Origin: Fratercula arctica
Lineage: Eukaryota > Chordata > Aves > Charadriiformes > Alcidae
Direction: 5' to 3'
DNA: 64,000 nucleotides
NCBI GenBank assembly: GCA_947846985.1
Contig: CANTUZ010000002.1
Coordinates: 15,696,087 to 15,760,086 of the forward strand
Under the pieces are notes generated by a model that ran no database searches, was not told the DNA's origin, and saw only the letters and a list, made by a program, of their open reading frames with translations. This document shows, in pieces, positions 47,831 to 60,118 of this stretch. Each line of letters starts with the position of its first letter. The first letter of the stretch is position 1. Both the position numbers and the translations under genes were made by a program.

Positions 47831-50800
47831 GTCGCCTCCTGTGGTACCCCTGCTTGTGCTGGTGTTGGCCATCTCTCCTTTCTTTGGTTTTGAAGGAAGC
47901 ATATGCTGCTGGAATTGGCAAATAAGTGGCCGCACAGTGGAAACGTCTGAATCTCCTGCCCTTCCCCTGGGCAGTCAGGAGGCTCCTGTCTGGCTATGAA
48001 GCCCAAGCCAACAACTGTGTCCAACTACTGTGTGTACTGTCTCTGACCAAAGAACTACCTGGTGGGCTCTGTGCTGCCCACTGGCTCCATACTGTGTAGT
48101 CCTTCTCCAGGAGTGTTGCCCCAAGCTGAACTTCAGTGGTTTTGGTGATGGGAGTTGCAGTTCTGGATTTTTAACCAACCAGTTCCCGTGTTTTGGGGAG
48201 CAGAGCAGACGGATGATACATTGATCTGAAATCTTTCACCTTAAATTTGATCGTTGGTCTTAAATTATTTTATTACCAAAGGGGGCAGAAAATAAGAGAT
48301 GATCCAAGCTTTTTAAAGCGTGTCATTTGGGGATTAGAGAAAGGAGGAAGCAGAAGCATCCCTTCCACCACCACGTGCCTTTTGCCAACACTGAGACTTG
48401 TAGCTGTTTCCTTGTCTGACTGGACTCTGCAGGTAAACCTTGCAAGAGGAATTTAGAAAACTGTAGTCTCTATCAGCTCAGTTTGAGCTGTTTCTACCTG
48501 ACATATTTGCATGGAAGATATACTGGACCAATTAATAAAGAAAAACCTTTCTTAGTTTGATCCTATAAAGTAAACAAATTGGGTTGAATGTGTGTTTCTG
48601 ATGAGAATTAGTTACACCTTGATTGCCTTAGTTGAGTCTCTTTTTTTCTTTTTTTTTTTCTGTTATCTCAGCTTTTTGCATTATAAAATATATGAGAATT
48701 TTATACTGAAATGTTTTATTTCTGCTGTATTTATTTCAAGATTTTTATAAAAAAAAATCAGTCTGGGCAAGTCTGGTTAATTTTTTAAATGGATTCTAGT
48801 AGTTCTGTAGGCACTGTTTTTTGTGTGTTTTTTTGGATTCTTCCATATTACTGGGTTTCTAGGATCAAAGTGAACACAGTGAAAAAGCAAGCGTGTCGTT
48901 AAGTATCCTTAATTATTTTGTCTCTCTCTGTATAGTTTTATTTCATGGAATTTAGAATATGTTCTGAAATAGCATTGGAATTCCAATGCTATTGTAGAAT
49001 CTGAACATGAAAACTCTAATGCAGGGCTTTCTCCTAGGAAATGTTTGCTGGAAGGTGAACGGAAAAGTACTTTGGTTTTAAGTGGAATTTGTAAGGAACA
49101 GCAAAGTATGAATTAGATTCCAATGTACTTCCAATACAATATTTAGAGCAGCCTATATTGAACTGTTTATTGCTTTTGCTCACAGGCCTCGAAAGTTATT
49201 TTTGCTTTGTTTCGGAGGGGCTTGGTGACTGATCCAAGCTGTTCTGTGCTTTTGAAAGATGAGCATGCTTTGCATTTCTCCACCCGCTGTTCTCTGTGGT
49301 TTTTGACTTCTGTGCAATCAGTTGAGGGGGAGCAACCTCCTCCTCGTACAATGTGTCCAGACATGCCCAGGACCTGTTTTGGGAAGCATCGAGCCTGTGT
49401 TGCATCAAGGTGCGTTGTGCCAGGACGTGCACTGTTGTCTTGCTCAGAAGAGCAATACAAAACACCAAATTGAGTTCTTAAAAACACTTGTCCTCTTGAG
49501 CACCTGGTGCTTCAGCTCTGCAGTGATTCAGACCAGGGCCGCAGTTCCTTCTCCCAAGTTATGAGAAGCTTCACCTGCTGCTCCCTGACTGTAGGTGTCT
49601 GAATACTCAAGGAAGTCCCTTTACTCACCCTTGAGTTTTAGGGGATGCGAGTGGAGTGGGACCCGCACATAAATAGCCCCAAGCGGAACTAAAGTTTGCT
49701 TGTGGGAGGCAGTATTGTAAAACCAAAGTGACAGTGCTCAGTTGTTTTCTCAGAGGATACTTCATATACCAAAACCTTGATGGGATCCGCCAGGGCATCT
49801 TCAGTATACAATTTGCTAAGTTAGAACTGAAGGAATATAGCTGATAACAGACCCAAAATGAACTCATAAACTAAACTTCCTTCGTGCACGACAACAGATG
49901 AAGAATGAACAGAAATGTATATAAAGATGGCAGCTTTCTGGCAGGGGTGGGGGAGTGAAGGAGGGGGTAGCCGCAGTAGCTTTTTTTGGGGCAGAGTTAA
50001 TTTGGCCTCAGCAGAAACAACTATCATGCCTGCTCCTCAGCACAAGTCATTCCCCGAATTTCAGCTATAAATTAATGACTGGTAAATCCCACCGTGGAGG
50101 GGGAGGCCTGCTTTATATGTGCTGACTCTGAGATATATCCCTGTTATCTTCTCTGTGCTGGTAGCACGGAGTGTGACTGTGAACGTGCGGTTTAATTCCA
50201 GCGCTGCAGCTGCTGTGTGGTCCTTCTGAGCTGGGCCTGAAGCCCTCCAGTCCTGCCTCCCGTGGCCGTGAGTCTTGCTCTCGCCTTGGCATCCCTGCCT
50301 GTGCTGCCACCTCCTGCTCCCAGCCTGGAGACCCTTTTAATAGCTTTTAATGCTGTGAATATACAGGCTTCCAGAGAAAAAACTTCATTACCTGTCCACT
50401 GACTGGTGCATGGAGCCATGATGTATCTGTGTTTTATACGAATCCTTACACTCTTCTTCCGTTGTGTAAATGCACGTGTGTGCTTGTTTTCCACTCGTCT
50501 CTGAGTGCTGTTGAGGATGCAGCCTTTGAACAGGCATCTGAGATTGTAAAATGCCTATATTGAAGAATGCTAATCTATCAGTGCCGAATTAGAAATGACA
50601 TGTGTGATAAATCTTTTTTAATCATGTCTCTCTTTCCCTTCTAGATTTTTTCTCTTTTTTTCATTTTTTCATTTTTCTTTTTTTTCCTCTTTTCCTTCTA
50701 TCTCTCCATTATGTGTGAATGTGAAGGGATGGCTGAGACGGTCCAGGCAGCGTTGGCCTTTCTGACAAAGTTATTTATCTAGTCCGGGGGCCAAAACCAT

Positions 50801-51945
50801 CCTCTAAAACATCCAGTGCCACCCTCCCCCATCTTCCCCACCTCAGAAATATCTGTACCAAAACATCCAAAGCAGGGTGGCTACTGGGAATAAGCAGAAG
50901 TGAAGTCCGTCTTTGGAGCCCAGTGAAATAATGCTCCGGTCGGTTATGATTTCTTTTCAACGTCTAGTAGCATTTCTGCTTTCATGCCCTTAATATTAGA
51001 TAGGTTTGTGGAAAATTTTGTCATTTTAAGCCTTTTTCCCTCTCTGCCACATGGTGCCATTGTCTGGGGGAAGTGCCCATGTGTGTGCTGGCATGAGCAC
51101 AGCAGCAGGACAGATTTACGTTTCTTGTTTGCATTTTTTTGGGCAGTCGCACAAGTCCACCTTTGAGGACTAATCTCCTTTTCTTCTGTATTAGTTACTC
51201 TGTAATTATGTTTAAATGGAACTATTACGTATTTGAAACTTGGGGGATTTATCATTTGGATTTTTAAGGGGCTTAGCATAAGATTTGAACCTCAAATACT
51301 CTTGGCAAACTGACAGCATTTGAAATTTTGATTTAGATCAGCTTAAGGACAAAATGCTTTATCAGTGATCTGTAAATTGCATTACCTACAACTCAAAACA
51401 CTGAAAAAAATCCCTCTTCAGCCGTTTGCCGCTTCTTATAAGGAATTTTGTAATACAATAACGAGGCACACTGCCTAGTTCTCTGTTAACATCATACAGT
51501 AGCTTTCAGACGTGTGTGCCCAACGCTTGGTTTAAGCAAAGCGTATTTCAGTACCCTGTGGTGGTTCCTGTTTTAATGGAAGAATGTTAGAGCTGTTCTG
51601 TGTGTCTGAAACTTGAGTCACTTTTAATGAGCCTGATCTTCACACCAGCCAAGTGAACAGTGTTTGACATTGCAGACAATAAGAAGAATGTGTAATGAAA
51701 TGAGAGTTCATTTCCTCAAATTATTTAATATTTTGTTATATATGTAAGCACTTAAAGCTGTGTATCTGGAGCTAGTTAGCACCACTGTTTTCCAGAGAAA
51801 GATGTATGGTATTTTACTAGTGCATGCGGTGCCCCAGAATATAGAAAAAGGTGAACTTCGGATCATTAGAGCTGTCAGTGATGGATGGAAGAGGGAAAAA
51901 AAGGAGAAAAATTGCCTCTCTCTTGCTATCTGCCCTCCTCACTGG
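47831..51945. other. Non-coding stretch, no gene recognised
   Basis: Includes the 26-bp palindrome at 48968-48993 and a pyrimidine tract at about 50638-50706. A GC-richer patch lies at about 50160-50335. A donor-like CAAGG|GTGAGT lies on the minus strand at about 49629. Open frames reach 111 codons without recognisable domains. No structural RNA recognised. Confidence 0.65.
48968..48993. repeat. Perfect 26-bp palindrome
   Basis: AATAGCATTGGAA is followed immediately by its exact reverse complement TTCCAATGCTATT, with no spacer and no mismatch. The centre is an EcoRI-type GAATTC. The dyad ends sharply on both sides (A at 48967 against G at 48994). Perfect 13-bp arms with zero spacer are not common by chance in 64 kb. 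It could be a dimeric protein site, a foldback or a replication-slippage product. No known element matches. Confidence 0.9.
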
Positions 51946-52139
51946 CGGCGCAGGCTGTCACAGCGGTACGTAGTGGTGGTAGTGGGACAGCGGGGACCAG
52001 TAATGGTGCTGCCCCTGCCCCCCGCCCGCCCGCGCTGCCTGGCCAAGGGAGCCCTGGTCCACACGCTGCTGGTGTGTGAACCGGTGGTGATGGAGTTCTG
52101 TGACGAGGCTTCCACCCACTTCTCGCTTCTGCCAGCCCG
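51946..52139. promoter_or_regulatory. CpG-rich patch
   Basis: Counting by eye gives 14 CpG dinucleotides in 194 bases, against very few in the flanks. It includes a C-rich block, GCCCCTGCCCCCCGCCCGCC (52011-52030), which on the minus strand is G-rich and GC-box-like. It sits inside the longest open frame of the window (51760-52248 +, 162 codons). That frame starts in AT-rich sequence and shows no recognised domain, and the high GC here removes stops. Possible readings are a small CpG island, an enhancer, or a GC-rich exon or pseudo-exon. Confidence 0.35.
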
Positions 52140-55100
52140 CTATTTTGCTGTTATTCTTGCTCATCTTCTCTGTGCACATCCTGCACGTCCCCCTTTGCAT
52201 TTTTACGTTATTTCCCATTCTGCTCTGTGTTCTCCCCAGGACGTTTGAGGTTCCCATCTTAGGAATTCCTGCCAAGTTCTGATCCTAACATCTGTTGCCG
52301 ACATTATCCAGATGCTCTAATTTTGAGGCCTTTAAAGACGTGGCTTTTCTGATCCCATGTTTCTCTGAAATCCAAGTAACCTGAAGCACGGATACGACCA
52401 CGAAAGTGTTAATCTAATTGTTAAGCAACAGTAAAGTCGTTCTGGAAATGACACTTTTGACCACAAGAGTTTTTGTAATTGCTGGTATGTGCCGAATGTA
52501 AATTAATTCATTCTGCCTGGGATAGAGTTACTTTTGTGTAGCTGTGGCTAGATGGAGCTGTCAGAATGTGTAAGGCGGTTTGATTTATGTGCAAAGGCTC
52601 CACGTGTTAGACTTTCCTGGTATGTGCTATTCATTTTATGTACTTACGGGGTTCAACATTGATGCCCTTTTACTGTTTTAGCATCGATGATATAATGCTT
52701 GGTAATTATTTTGGAAAGTAGAGAAATCATTTGGGATACAACAATTAGGCACAGAGACTGTGAAATAAGGTTTGCTTTCAGTGAGGGGCAAGATTATGTT
52801 AAAGCAAGGACGTTTGAAAAAGTAATGAATGCATAAATGTTTCTGATTAAATGTGTTGGGTTTTTTTTTTTTTTTTTTTTCATTTATGTGGGCAGAGTTG
52901 TTTTAATAAGTGAATGGTCTCTGGTGAGGCAGGTAATTTTAAAAGTGGTCTTGCACATCAGGAAAGGTGACCCCTAATGAAAAACATAAAACCTATTCTC
53001 TTTAGAAGCTACGTTCTCTCTCATTTTTTCAGTCTTTGCCTTTTAATATTAATTACTAGGATGTTTTAATTAAAAACAGATCTTGGAGGTATTATCTGCT
53101 TCCTCTGTTTAGTCCTTTTAAATGTTAATCACTTTTGACAGCATAATTTACCCAGCTACCTGTACCAACCTTATGCAATGCATCTGCTTTGTGTGGCGCC
53201 AAACTAGAAACTGCACCCCAAAAAGGTTTTCCAAAAGTTCATACAATTGCAAAGATTAAGTCTGGCAGGAGGAATACAAAGAAAGAATTAAATGAAGACT
53301 TAATGAGACAGGGAGTCAGAAAAGCATTCAAGGTGGCTGGAGCTTCCCAAGAAATTATTCTTATACTAGAGGTAACCAGACCAAATTCACTTCTAGAAGA
53401 CGTTTAGAGAGGAGTGAAAGGTAAGAGGTGAAATTGGAGGTAGCCCTGGAGCCTATGGAGAGTTTCCATTAAGCAGGATTGTGAAGTGTGCATAAGACAC
53501 TTAAAATGAGTGAAAAGAAAAAAAAAATAAATCGTTACCCCCCCAAATTTAATAAAAAATCAAGCAACATTAACCCCCAGTTGCCCTAGTACCCTCCATG
53601 GTATTAATGTCATCCCCTCTCGCCTTCCCACCCCAGCTGTTCTCCCCTTCCCTCCAGAGGTGGCCCACGCTTGTCCTTTGCCAGGCAAAGCAAAGCAAGC
53701 TTCCTCAAGCTGCCTTCAGCTGTGGCTGTGGTTTTGTTTTGCTTGAAAGATTTTTAAGCTCGAAATATTTTAAGGCAAAACAGCAATATTTTTATTAGTT
53801 ACAAATCAGCAGAGAATCACCAAATCTTACTCGAATGGAAGTTTGCTTAATGAAATATCTAACTATGCCACAAGTGTAGAAGCAAAGCGAGTGCTTCTTT
53901 GATTTGCTTTGATTGTATTTTTCTGTATAATTTACCAAGAAATGAAATTCAGCAACAAAGTCCCCCGAAAGACGTGCTGATTTTCAAGGACTTAGATAGC
54001 CATGCTTCTCCCAGCTATTGAAAAAGAAAAGCAACTTTTCTTTGTGCTGGGCCCTTGGAGACTTCAATTCTTTATATTTTTTAAGGGTGTTTGAAAGGGA
54101 ATGTTGGGTTTTGAAAGATGTGGAGGGTTTTTGAATATATAGTAGTAAAAATTAAAGGGAACGATAAATGAATCATAACACCATTAGTTCAGTGAGTGCT
54201 ACTCAGAAGAATTTATTTGTTTGTAGGTTTAAAATAAATAATCTTTTGCTGCACAAGTCAAACAGCTTGTTTTGTGTGATGTTTCTGAATGGAGCCTTCG
54301 GTAATCAGATTCCACACACGCTTTAACCTTGTGCAAAATTTAATGAAAAATAGAGTTACTAGTGAATATACTGTTTTGCCAGCTCAACAAAAGATGTTAA
54401 GTTCTGCATATTTTTGCATAATAAAGATGAGTGTTGACAGTGTAATGATCCATTTGGCACAGATAAAATCATGAATGATTTTAATAACCTTACAACAATA
54501 TTTGAATTCACTATGAAATATAATATAGACACTTCAGAGACAGGCCTGCTGCCCTGGTATGGAGTGCCAGCTACTTATAACCTTAATTTTTCTAGGAGAG
54601 AAAAGAGGAGAAACAAAGAGGCTAGGTCAGCCCAGAGGAGACGGGGAGGAATTAGGGCATCTGCAGGATGGAAGGGATCTGTTTTGAAGTTCTCAGTTCA
54701 GTCATTGTCCACAGATCAAAGTGGATGAGTTTTAGCAATGCTTATATCTCCTTCCCCAGGCTGGGTGACATTTACATTGTGTGTTGGGGAAATGCATTCA
54801 TGGATATGGGGTGAGCAAGGTAAAATGTAAGAATGATGGTGTGTTCCCGAGTTTGGTAGCTTGAAATGATTGTGCATACAAATATAATTTCTCTTCGTGG
54901 CTCTCTTTTTTAAGAATGTTTTTCAGATTCATCTAGGTGATGTAGATGCATTGGTCCCAGCTTCCACAGTGATTTAGGGACTTAATTTTCAAAATGAGTT
55001 CTGAAAATAAGGCTGGAGTCTTTAAAGCTTTCACACTAAATGATTTAGGAGTATAATTTCATCAAAAGTCCCTATTTATGTTCCTGTCTCTTTGGTTATA

Positions 55101-58100
55101 ATGCTCGAGTGCTGCGTCCCTGTGTAAAGAGAGAGTGCTGTAAGGCGGTGGGAGGCTTCTGCACCAAGTAGACAAGAATCATGGACTGATGCAAACTATC
55201 ATTAGAGTAATATCAGAGATCTCCTTTACAATTCATTCCTGCATCTCACAGAAACAAAAGCACCTGACTTTCAGTGAATGTGCTTTAAAGATGGATGTGA
55301 TGATATTAACCAGCTTGTTTCCTTGTGAGGTCCGCCCTCCTTACTCCTTATTTCTTCCTGCTGCTTATTGTTTTTTCCCGTGCTTGGTTTCATAAGCATT
55401 TAGAGGTCAGATTTGAAAAATCACCAGGCAGCTTTTAAAAGCAGAGTTTCAGAAATATCTTGGCATCTGATTTCTAATGATTTTAGGAGGAGAAAAGAAG
55501 TGAAATGCCTTTCTGCAACCTTATCTGCCAAATTATTGTTGAAAACATGGCTCCAGATCATTTAGAAAATGGTTTTGGCATTGGATTTCAGTGAGAGTTC
55601 CTGGGGCTCAGTTACTACATTGTTTAACTTGGTGTTTTGTGGGAAATACATAGGCCCTATCTCCTCCTAGAAGATTATGGTGTTCAGTAGGTGGATATCT
55701 GTCTGTCTGTGGATGCACCAGGCTATTTTTCCTTCATACAGAGATCACTATAATCCTCTTGGTTGTAGAAAACCTAAAGGTGTTTAGGAAGAACCGTAGT
55801 ATGGCAGTTCTGGGATCCTCTCCCTTTCTAGACTAGCAAATGTTATCTAATGGGTGTCTTTTGCTTAAGACTAGAGCTCCTTATCTGGCATAGGTTCACA
55901 TAATAATTCTGGTGAGTCAAGTCCCCTGAGCCCGGAGGGGGACAACCTCCACAGATCTCCCAGTACATGTTTCTTGCCATTAACCCCGTGCTGTTGGACT
56001 GCTACCTTTTATTCTTTTTTTTGTAAGGATAATCCTAATGGACTCTAAGTTAAGTCGCATTGTTTTCGCTATTGTTACATTTTAAAAGAATATAAAATGC
56101 TAGTCACAAGTGAACAATCAGTCGTTTGCTTTTCAGAATTTTTTAGAGCCTTATTTAAAGAAAGGGAGGCATGAATTATTGCCTAATATGCTGATTATTT
56201 TTGTCATTATGCACAAAATCAAGATTTTTTTTTTTTTTTTTAAATACCAGAGGTAGATGTCTCTCTCTGACGATTTTTAATAATAGACAATGACGGTAGT
56301 TAAAAAAACCATCCCTATCTCGTTGTTCTTAAGACCTCTGAAAAGTTTCTTGGGGGGAAAAAATAAGGTGTTATACGAAAGGCAGAAGGCACAGAGAGTT
56401 TTACCTTTTGAACAGACCTTGACGTTGATTTAAAATAAGCCTAATTTAATAGGTATTGTATTGCACACCGAAGATAATTTAGGCTAATGTCAAGGACAAG
56501 TGTTATCTATTCCTTTGTTGTAGTGAGGTATTGAAATAATGAGTGGAACAGAAGGGAATCAGAAAATGTTTGAAGTTTTTCATCTGTGTCTGTAGATGGG
56601 TATTTTTAATCACATTCTCCTGGCTTTTGCATGCAAATTACACTGAACAGCAGACTATATAGAATGAAGAGCTGTATTTTACAAAATCTATTTTCTTGAA
56701 GTTTAATAAGCTTGCAAAGATTGGCCTGTGCTTTAACTAACTAGGTACCTTTTTCTACCTCAGCTGAAATGAAAGTCTTGTGTTTTAAATGCTGCTGTTT
56801 TGGTCCTGTAACAGGAATGGAAAGCCTGGTCTTTTTGGAGGTTTCTGAAACCATTTTTTTCTTGGTACTCAAGGACTGCAGCTCCCAATGACAGATGAGA
56901 CAACTGTTAAGATTTAATACATCTTTATTTCAGCAATATATCTCGCTGTTTGACACCAGCCCCTCTAATAACCCCAGTGTCTGGATTACTTACTGCACAG
57001 CGTCACTGCTTAACTGCTGACCTCTGTGGCAGAAATGAAATACTGAACTCCTGGATGGTCCATGCTGTTGACTTGGAAATTTGCTGACCTGCAGAGTCAT
57101 CCCGTACCCACAAGCTCAGCTGCATGGAGAACAATCAGGGTATCTCTTTGAGCCTTGTCCTTTTAGGAAAGGAGGCAGACTTTCATAGCGCACTCTAAAA
57201 ATGTAAAATGTGAAAGTGTGAAATATAAAAGTAATATTAACAACGTTGTCCTCAGTGTGGTTCACATATATTAATTTTTGCTGAGTGATCAAAAACAGAG
57301 GAGATGAAATTGGCTTATTCACATGCTCAGATGTGTCCCTGCTACTTTCTAAGCACGGCACTCTCTCTTCTGATGCCGTGTTTTCTTTACGCACCTCTTC
57401 AAAGCCAGGATAGATATTTTTTTTTTCCTATTTCTTTTCAAAATGAGCTAAGGAGATACCATGGTAAATCATATATTGTGGTAATTTTGCAGAGTATGTC
57501 CTTCGCCTTGAACAAGAGGGCTGTTTTTACAGAGGGATTTTGGAAGAAATCTTTCTGTATAAATTGAGGATTTAAGGAAATAACAGGGTAGCATTATACT
57601 CTATATGCTTTCAAAGGAAGAGTTGGTGAAGAAACAACCCATTACAGAAATCCCATGATAAAATACCTGTGATTGAAAAACTTTCAATATTTTTCCCAGC
57701 TCTTCTCATAGCCCAAACAAACGCGGAATTAAGCATTTTGGTGCCTGCTGCGTGGAGGGATTTTAGCAACTGAGGAAAGCAAACTTCTAAGCGTAAAATC
57801 TCCATTTTTGCTGAGAAGCATCAAAGAAAAAAAAAAAAAGATTGTTTAAAAGAAATGAGGATGTTCTTCTCTATTCTTGCACTCTCATGTTAGAGTAGTT
57901 TTGTGTTTAGTTGCAAGCTCTGGAATCTTTTACCCCATCATCTTAATCAAACCACTGTTGCAGTAAGGTGCGTCAGCAGCATTTCTGCTTTTTGGATTTT
58001 GCATGGCTGCCCCCATCCTCCTAGAGATGAGAGTGTGGCGATGGCACTGCCCGCGCTCTCTCCAGGGCTTAGCTTAACAGCTGCGGGTACTGGCGCTGAT

Positions 58101-59410
58101 TAATGCATTCAGCCGTTAACTCCATTGAGAAGGCTGGGATCAGTAGCTAATTCGTTCTGGTTGTGGAGCCTTCCTTAGCGTGGTTAAAGCTAACAGCAGA
58201 AATGCAGCATTCAGGAGCATAAGTTAATGTAACAAACTGGCGCTTCTGTCTGTTCCTGGCCCAGGTGAGTATGCCCTACCAAAAAGAAACCCACCTACTG
58301 GCATCTACGTCCTTCTCCCCATGTCTGTCAGCTTCATAAAACTGCAGATTGCTTCTACTTTTCTTTCTGCCAGCAATGCCTTCTGTCCATGCAGGACAGG
58401 ACTGCTGGGTTGTCTGTCTGTAGGAGATGACAAATGTAGCTGGTTTTTTTGGCCATGGAAGCTCTCTGGTGAAGGAGTCCAAGATCCAGCTCTGGTGTTG
58501 GACTTGCTGTGTCCATGCAGTAGGTTCAGCTGGATAAGTAGATGAGAAGAAGGACTTTGCAGGATAATCAGTTTGTGCATGCTCTGTATGTACTGTGTCT
58601 GTTGGGCCACACACATGGGCTGGCGGCTCGAGTCTTATTCAGTATGTTACGCAGAAGTGGGATGTCTGGTACATTCAAGGTTTGAGGTCATGAAAAAGCA
58701 AATCCATCCAACCTGACAGGCAACTCAGTGGCAGCTACCTCTAACAGCCCCCATAATACTTCTAACGCCACTCAGTTATTGTCTTATTTTTTAGGCTAAA
58801 CCTCAGCGTGACTTAACCCATGGAAGTCAAGAAGGGAACGCAGAATATACACAAATTACTTTCCACGGTGCCATAGTCATGCTTCCTTTTAGTCTGTTGC
58901 TCGTCAATAGAGAGGGGAAAAGGGAGAAAAAGTCTTTTAAATATACGTAATATTAAACTACTATGTTTTAAATATTTTAGAATTTTAAATATATTTAATA
59001 GTCTAGGAACTTACAGAATAGTACCTAAAAACTGCATTTAATTCCTACTGGGAGAAGATTAGATTGCAATTTAATATTGGTTCTAGAATTTCTCAGATCA
59101 AAGTGCTGTAGGAAATGAATAATCAAAAGCAGTGTTTTAATAAAAAGCTTGTATATTTACTTCAGAGTCGTTTCTTAGATTTAAAGACTCATGAAAGCAG
59201 AAGGTTTTTAAACTATCTGTAAAATTAAAGTATATTTTGAATCAGTAGATGAGTTCTGATCTTGCAAATATGATTTAACTTGATATGTTAAGCTTTGAAA
59301 GTCAAGGGTATTTACTTAGCAGGTTTGAGAATGACTTTCAGTGAGACCTATGATGTATTTTCCAGCAGTGGTTATTTTATATCATGGGGTTTTGAGGGGG
59401 CAAATTATGT
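52140..59410. other. AT-rich non-coding stretch, no gene recognised
   Basis: Poly-T runs lie at 52861-52880 (20) and 56225-56241 (17), and poly-A at 57827-57839. Open frames reach 112 codons (58276-58614, minus) without domains. CCCAG|GTGAGTATG at about 58262 (+) is an excellent donor sequence. All frames of the preceding 60 bases carry stops, so no exon fits. No RNA gene recognised. Confidence 0.65.
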
Positions 59411-60118
59411 TCAGCAAAGGCAAATGTGGAGTCCTGCCTATGGGCTAGAGTAACCCCATGCAGCAGTATGGGCTGGGGGCCCACTGCCTGGGTAGGAACA
59501 GACCTGGTGGACAACCCACTGAACGTGAGTCAGCAGTGTGCCCTTGTGATGAAGACAGCCAGCTCCATCCTGGGCTGTATTAGCAAGCCTGTAGCCAGCA
59601 GGGTGGGAGAAGTGACTGTTTTTGTCTGCTTCTGGAATATTTTGGCCTCCTCAATACAAGCAAGACATTACCATGATGGCCCAGCCAGAGGCCATCAGGG
59701 TGAGTCAGGGGGCTGGAGACCGTCACAGGGAAAGGGAGGCCTTCAAGGGTGCTGCATGGCCTTGCAGTTACCTAAGGCACGGCATTCTTGATATAGCTGC
59801 TCTCTATCGGGTATGGAGAAGATGGAGCTAGGCTTTCCTCTGAGATGCACAGGAGTAGTACAAAGGACAACAGACACAAATTACAACAAGGGAAGTTTCA
59901 ACTTGATATAGGGAATTTTTTTTGCTGAAAACCAAGAATGGTCAGCCACTGGGAGAGATTGCCAAGAGACATTGTGGAGTCTCTGTCCTCGTGGTTGTTC
60001 AAAACCTGACTTGATGTGGTCCTGAGCAGCCTCCTCTCACTGACCCTGATTTGAACAAGGGCTTGGACCAGATGATCTCCAGAGGTCACTTCCAGTTCAG
60101 GATATTCTATGTTTCTAT
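59411..60118 (+). mobile_element. CR1 LINE, long but strongly diverged copy
   Basis: About 708 bp in plus orientation in CR1 order. It runs from GGCAAATGTGGAGTCCTGCC, through GTAACCCCATGCAGCAGTA, GGTGGACAACC, GTCAGCAGTGTGCCCTTGTG and ATCCTGGGCTGTATTAGCAA, to CATTGTGGAGTCTCTGTCC and the end block GACCAGATGATCTCCAGAGG with a TATTCTATG tail. The frame opening at 59426 preserves reverse-transcriptase C-terminal peptides such as SQQCALV and ILGCI. It then loses the match at about 59665, where the segment usually encoding ERVQRRA is unrecognisable, and recovers at AGAAGATGGAGCTAGGC (about 59816). It is inactive and clearly older than the copy at 21282. The CTCCAGAGGT end type matches the fragment at 40174. 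Confidence 0.92.

Noticed and set aside
51760..52248. 162-codon open frame on the plus strand as a protein-coding gene
   Set aside because: It is the longest frame in the window but of chance-expected length. It starts in AT-rich sequence, shows no domain, and its extent is helped by a local GC-rich patch that lowers stop frequency.
58200..58275. Exon ending at the strong CCCAG|GTGAGTATG donor near 58262
   Set aside because: All three frames upstream of the donor contain stops within about 60 bases, and no suitable acceptor leaves an open exon.
59426..59831. 121- and 69-codon open frames as genes
   Set aside because: They lie in the old CR1 copy at 59411-60118 and contain only fragments of its reverse-transcriptase C-terminus.
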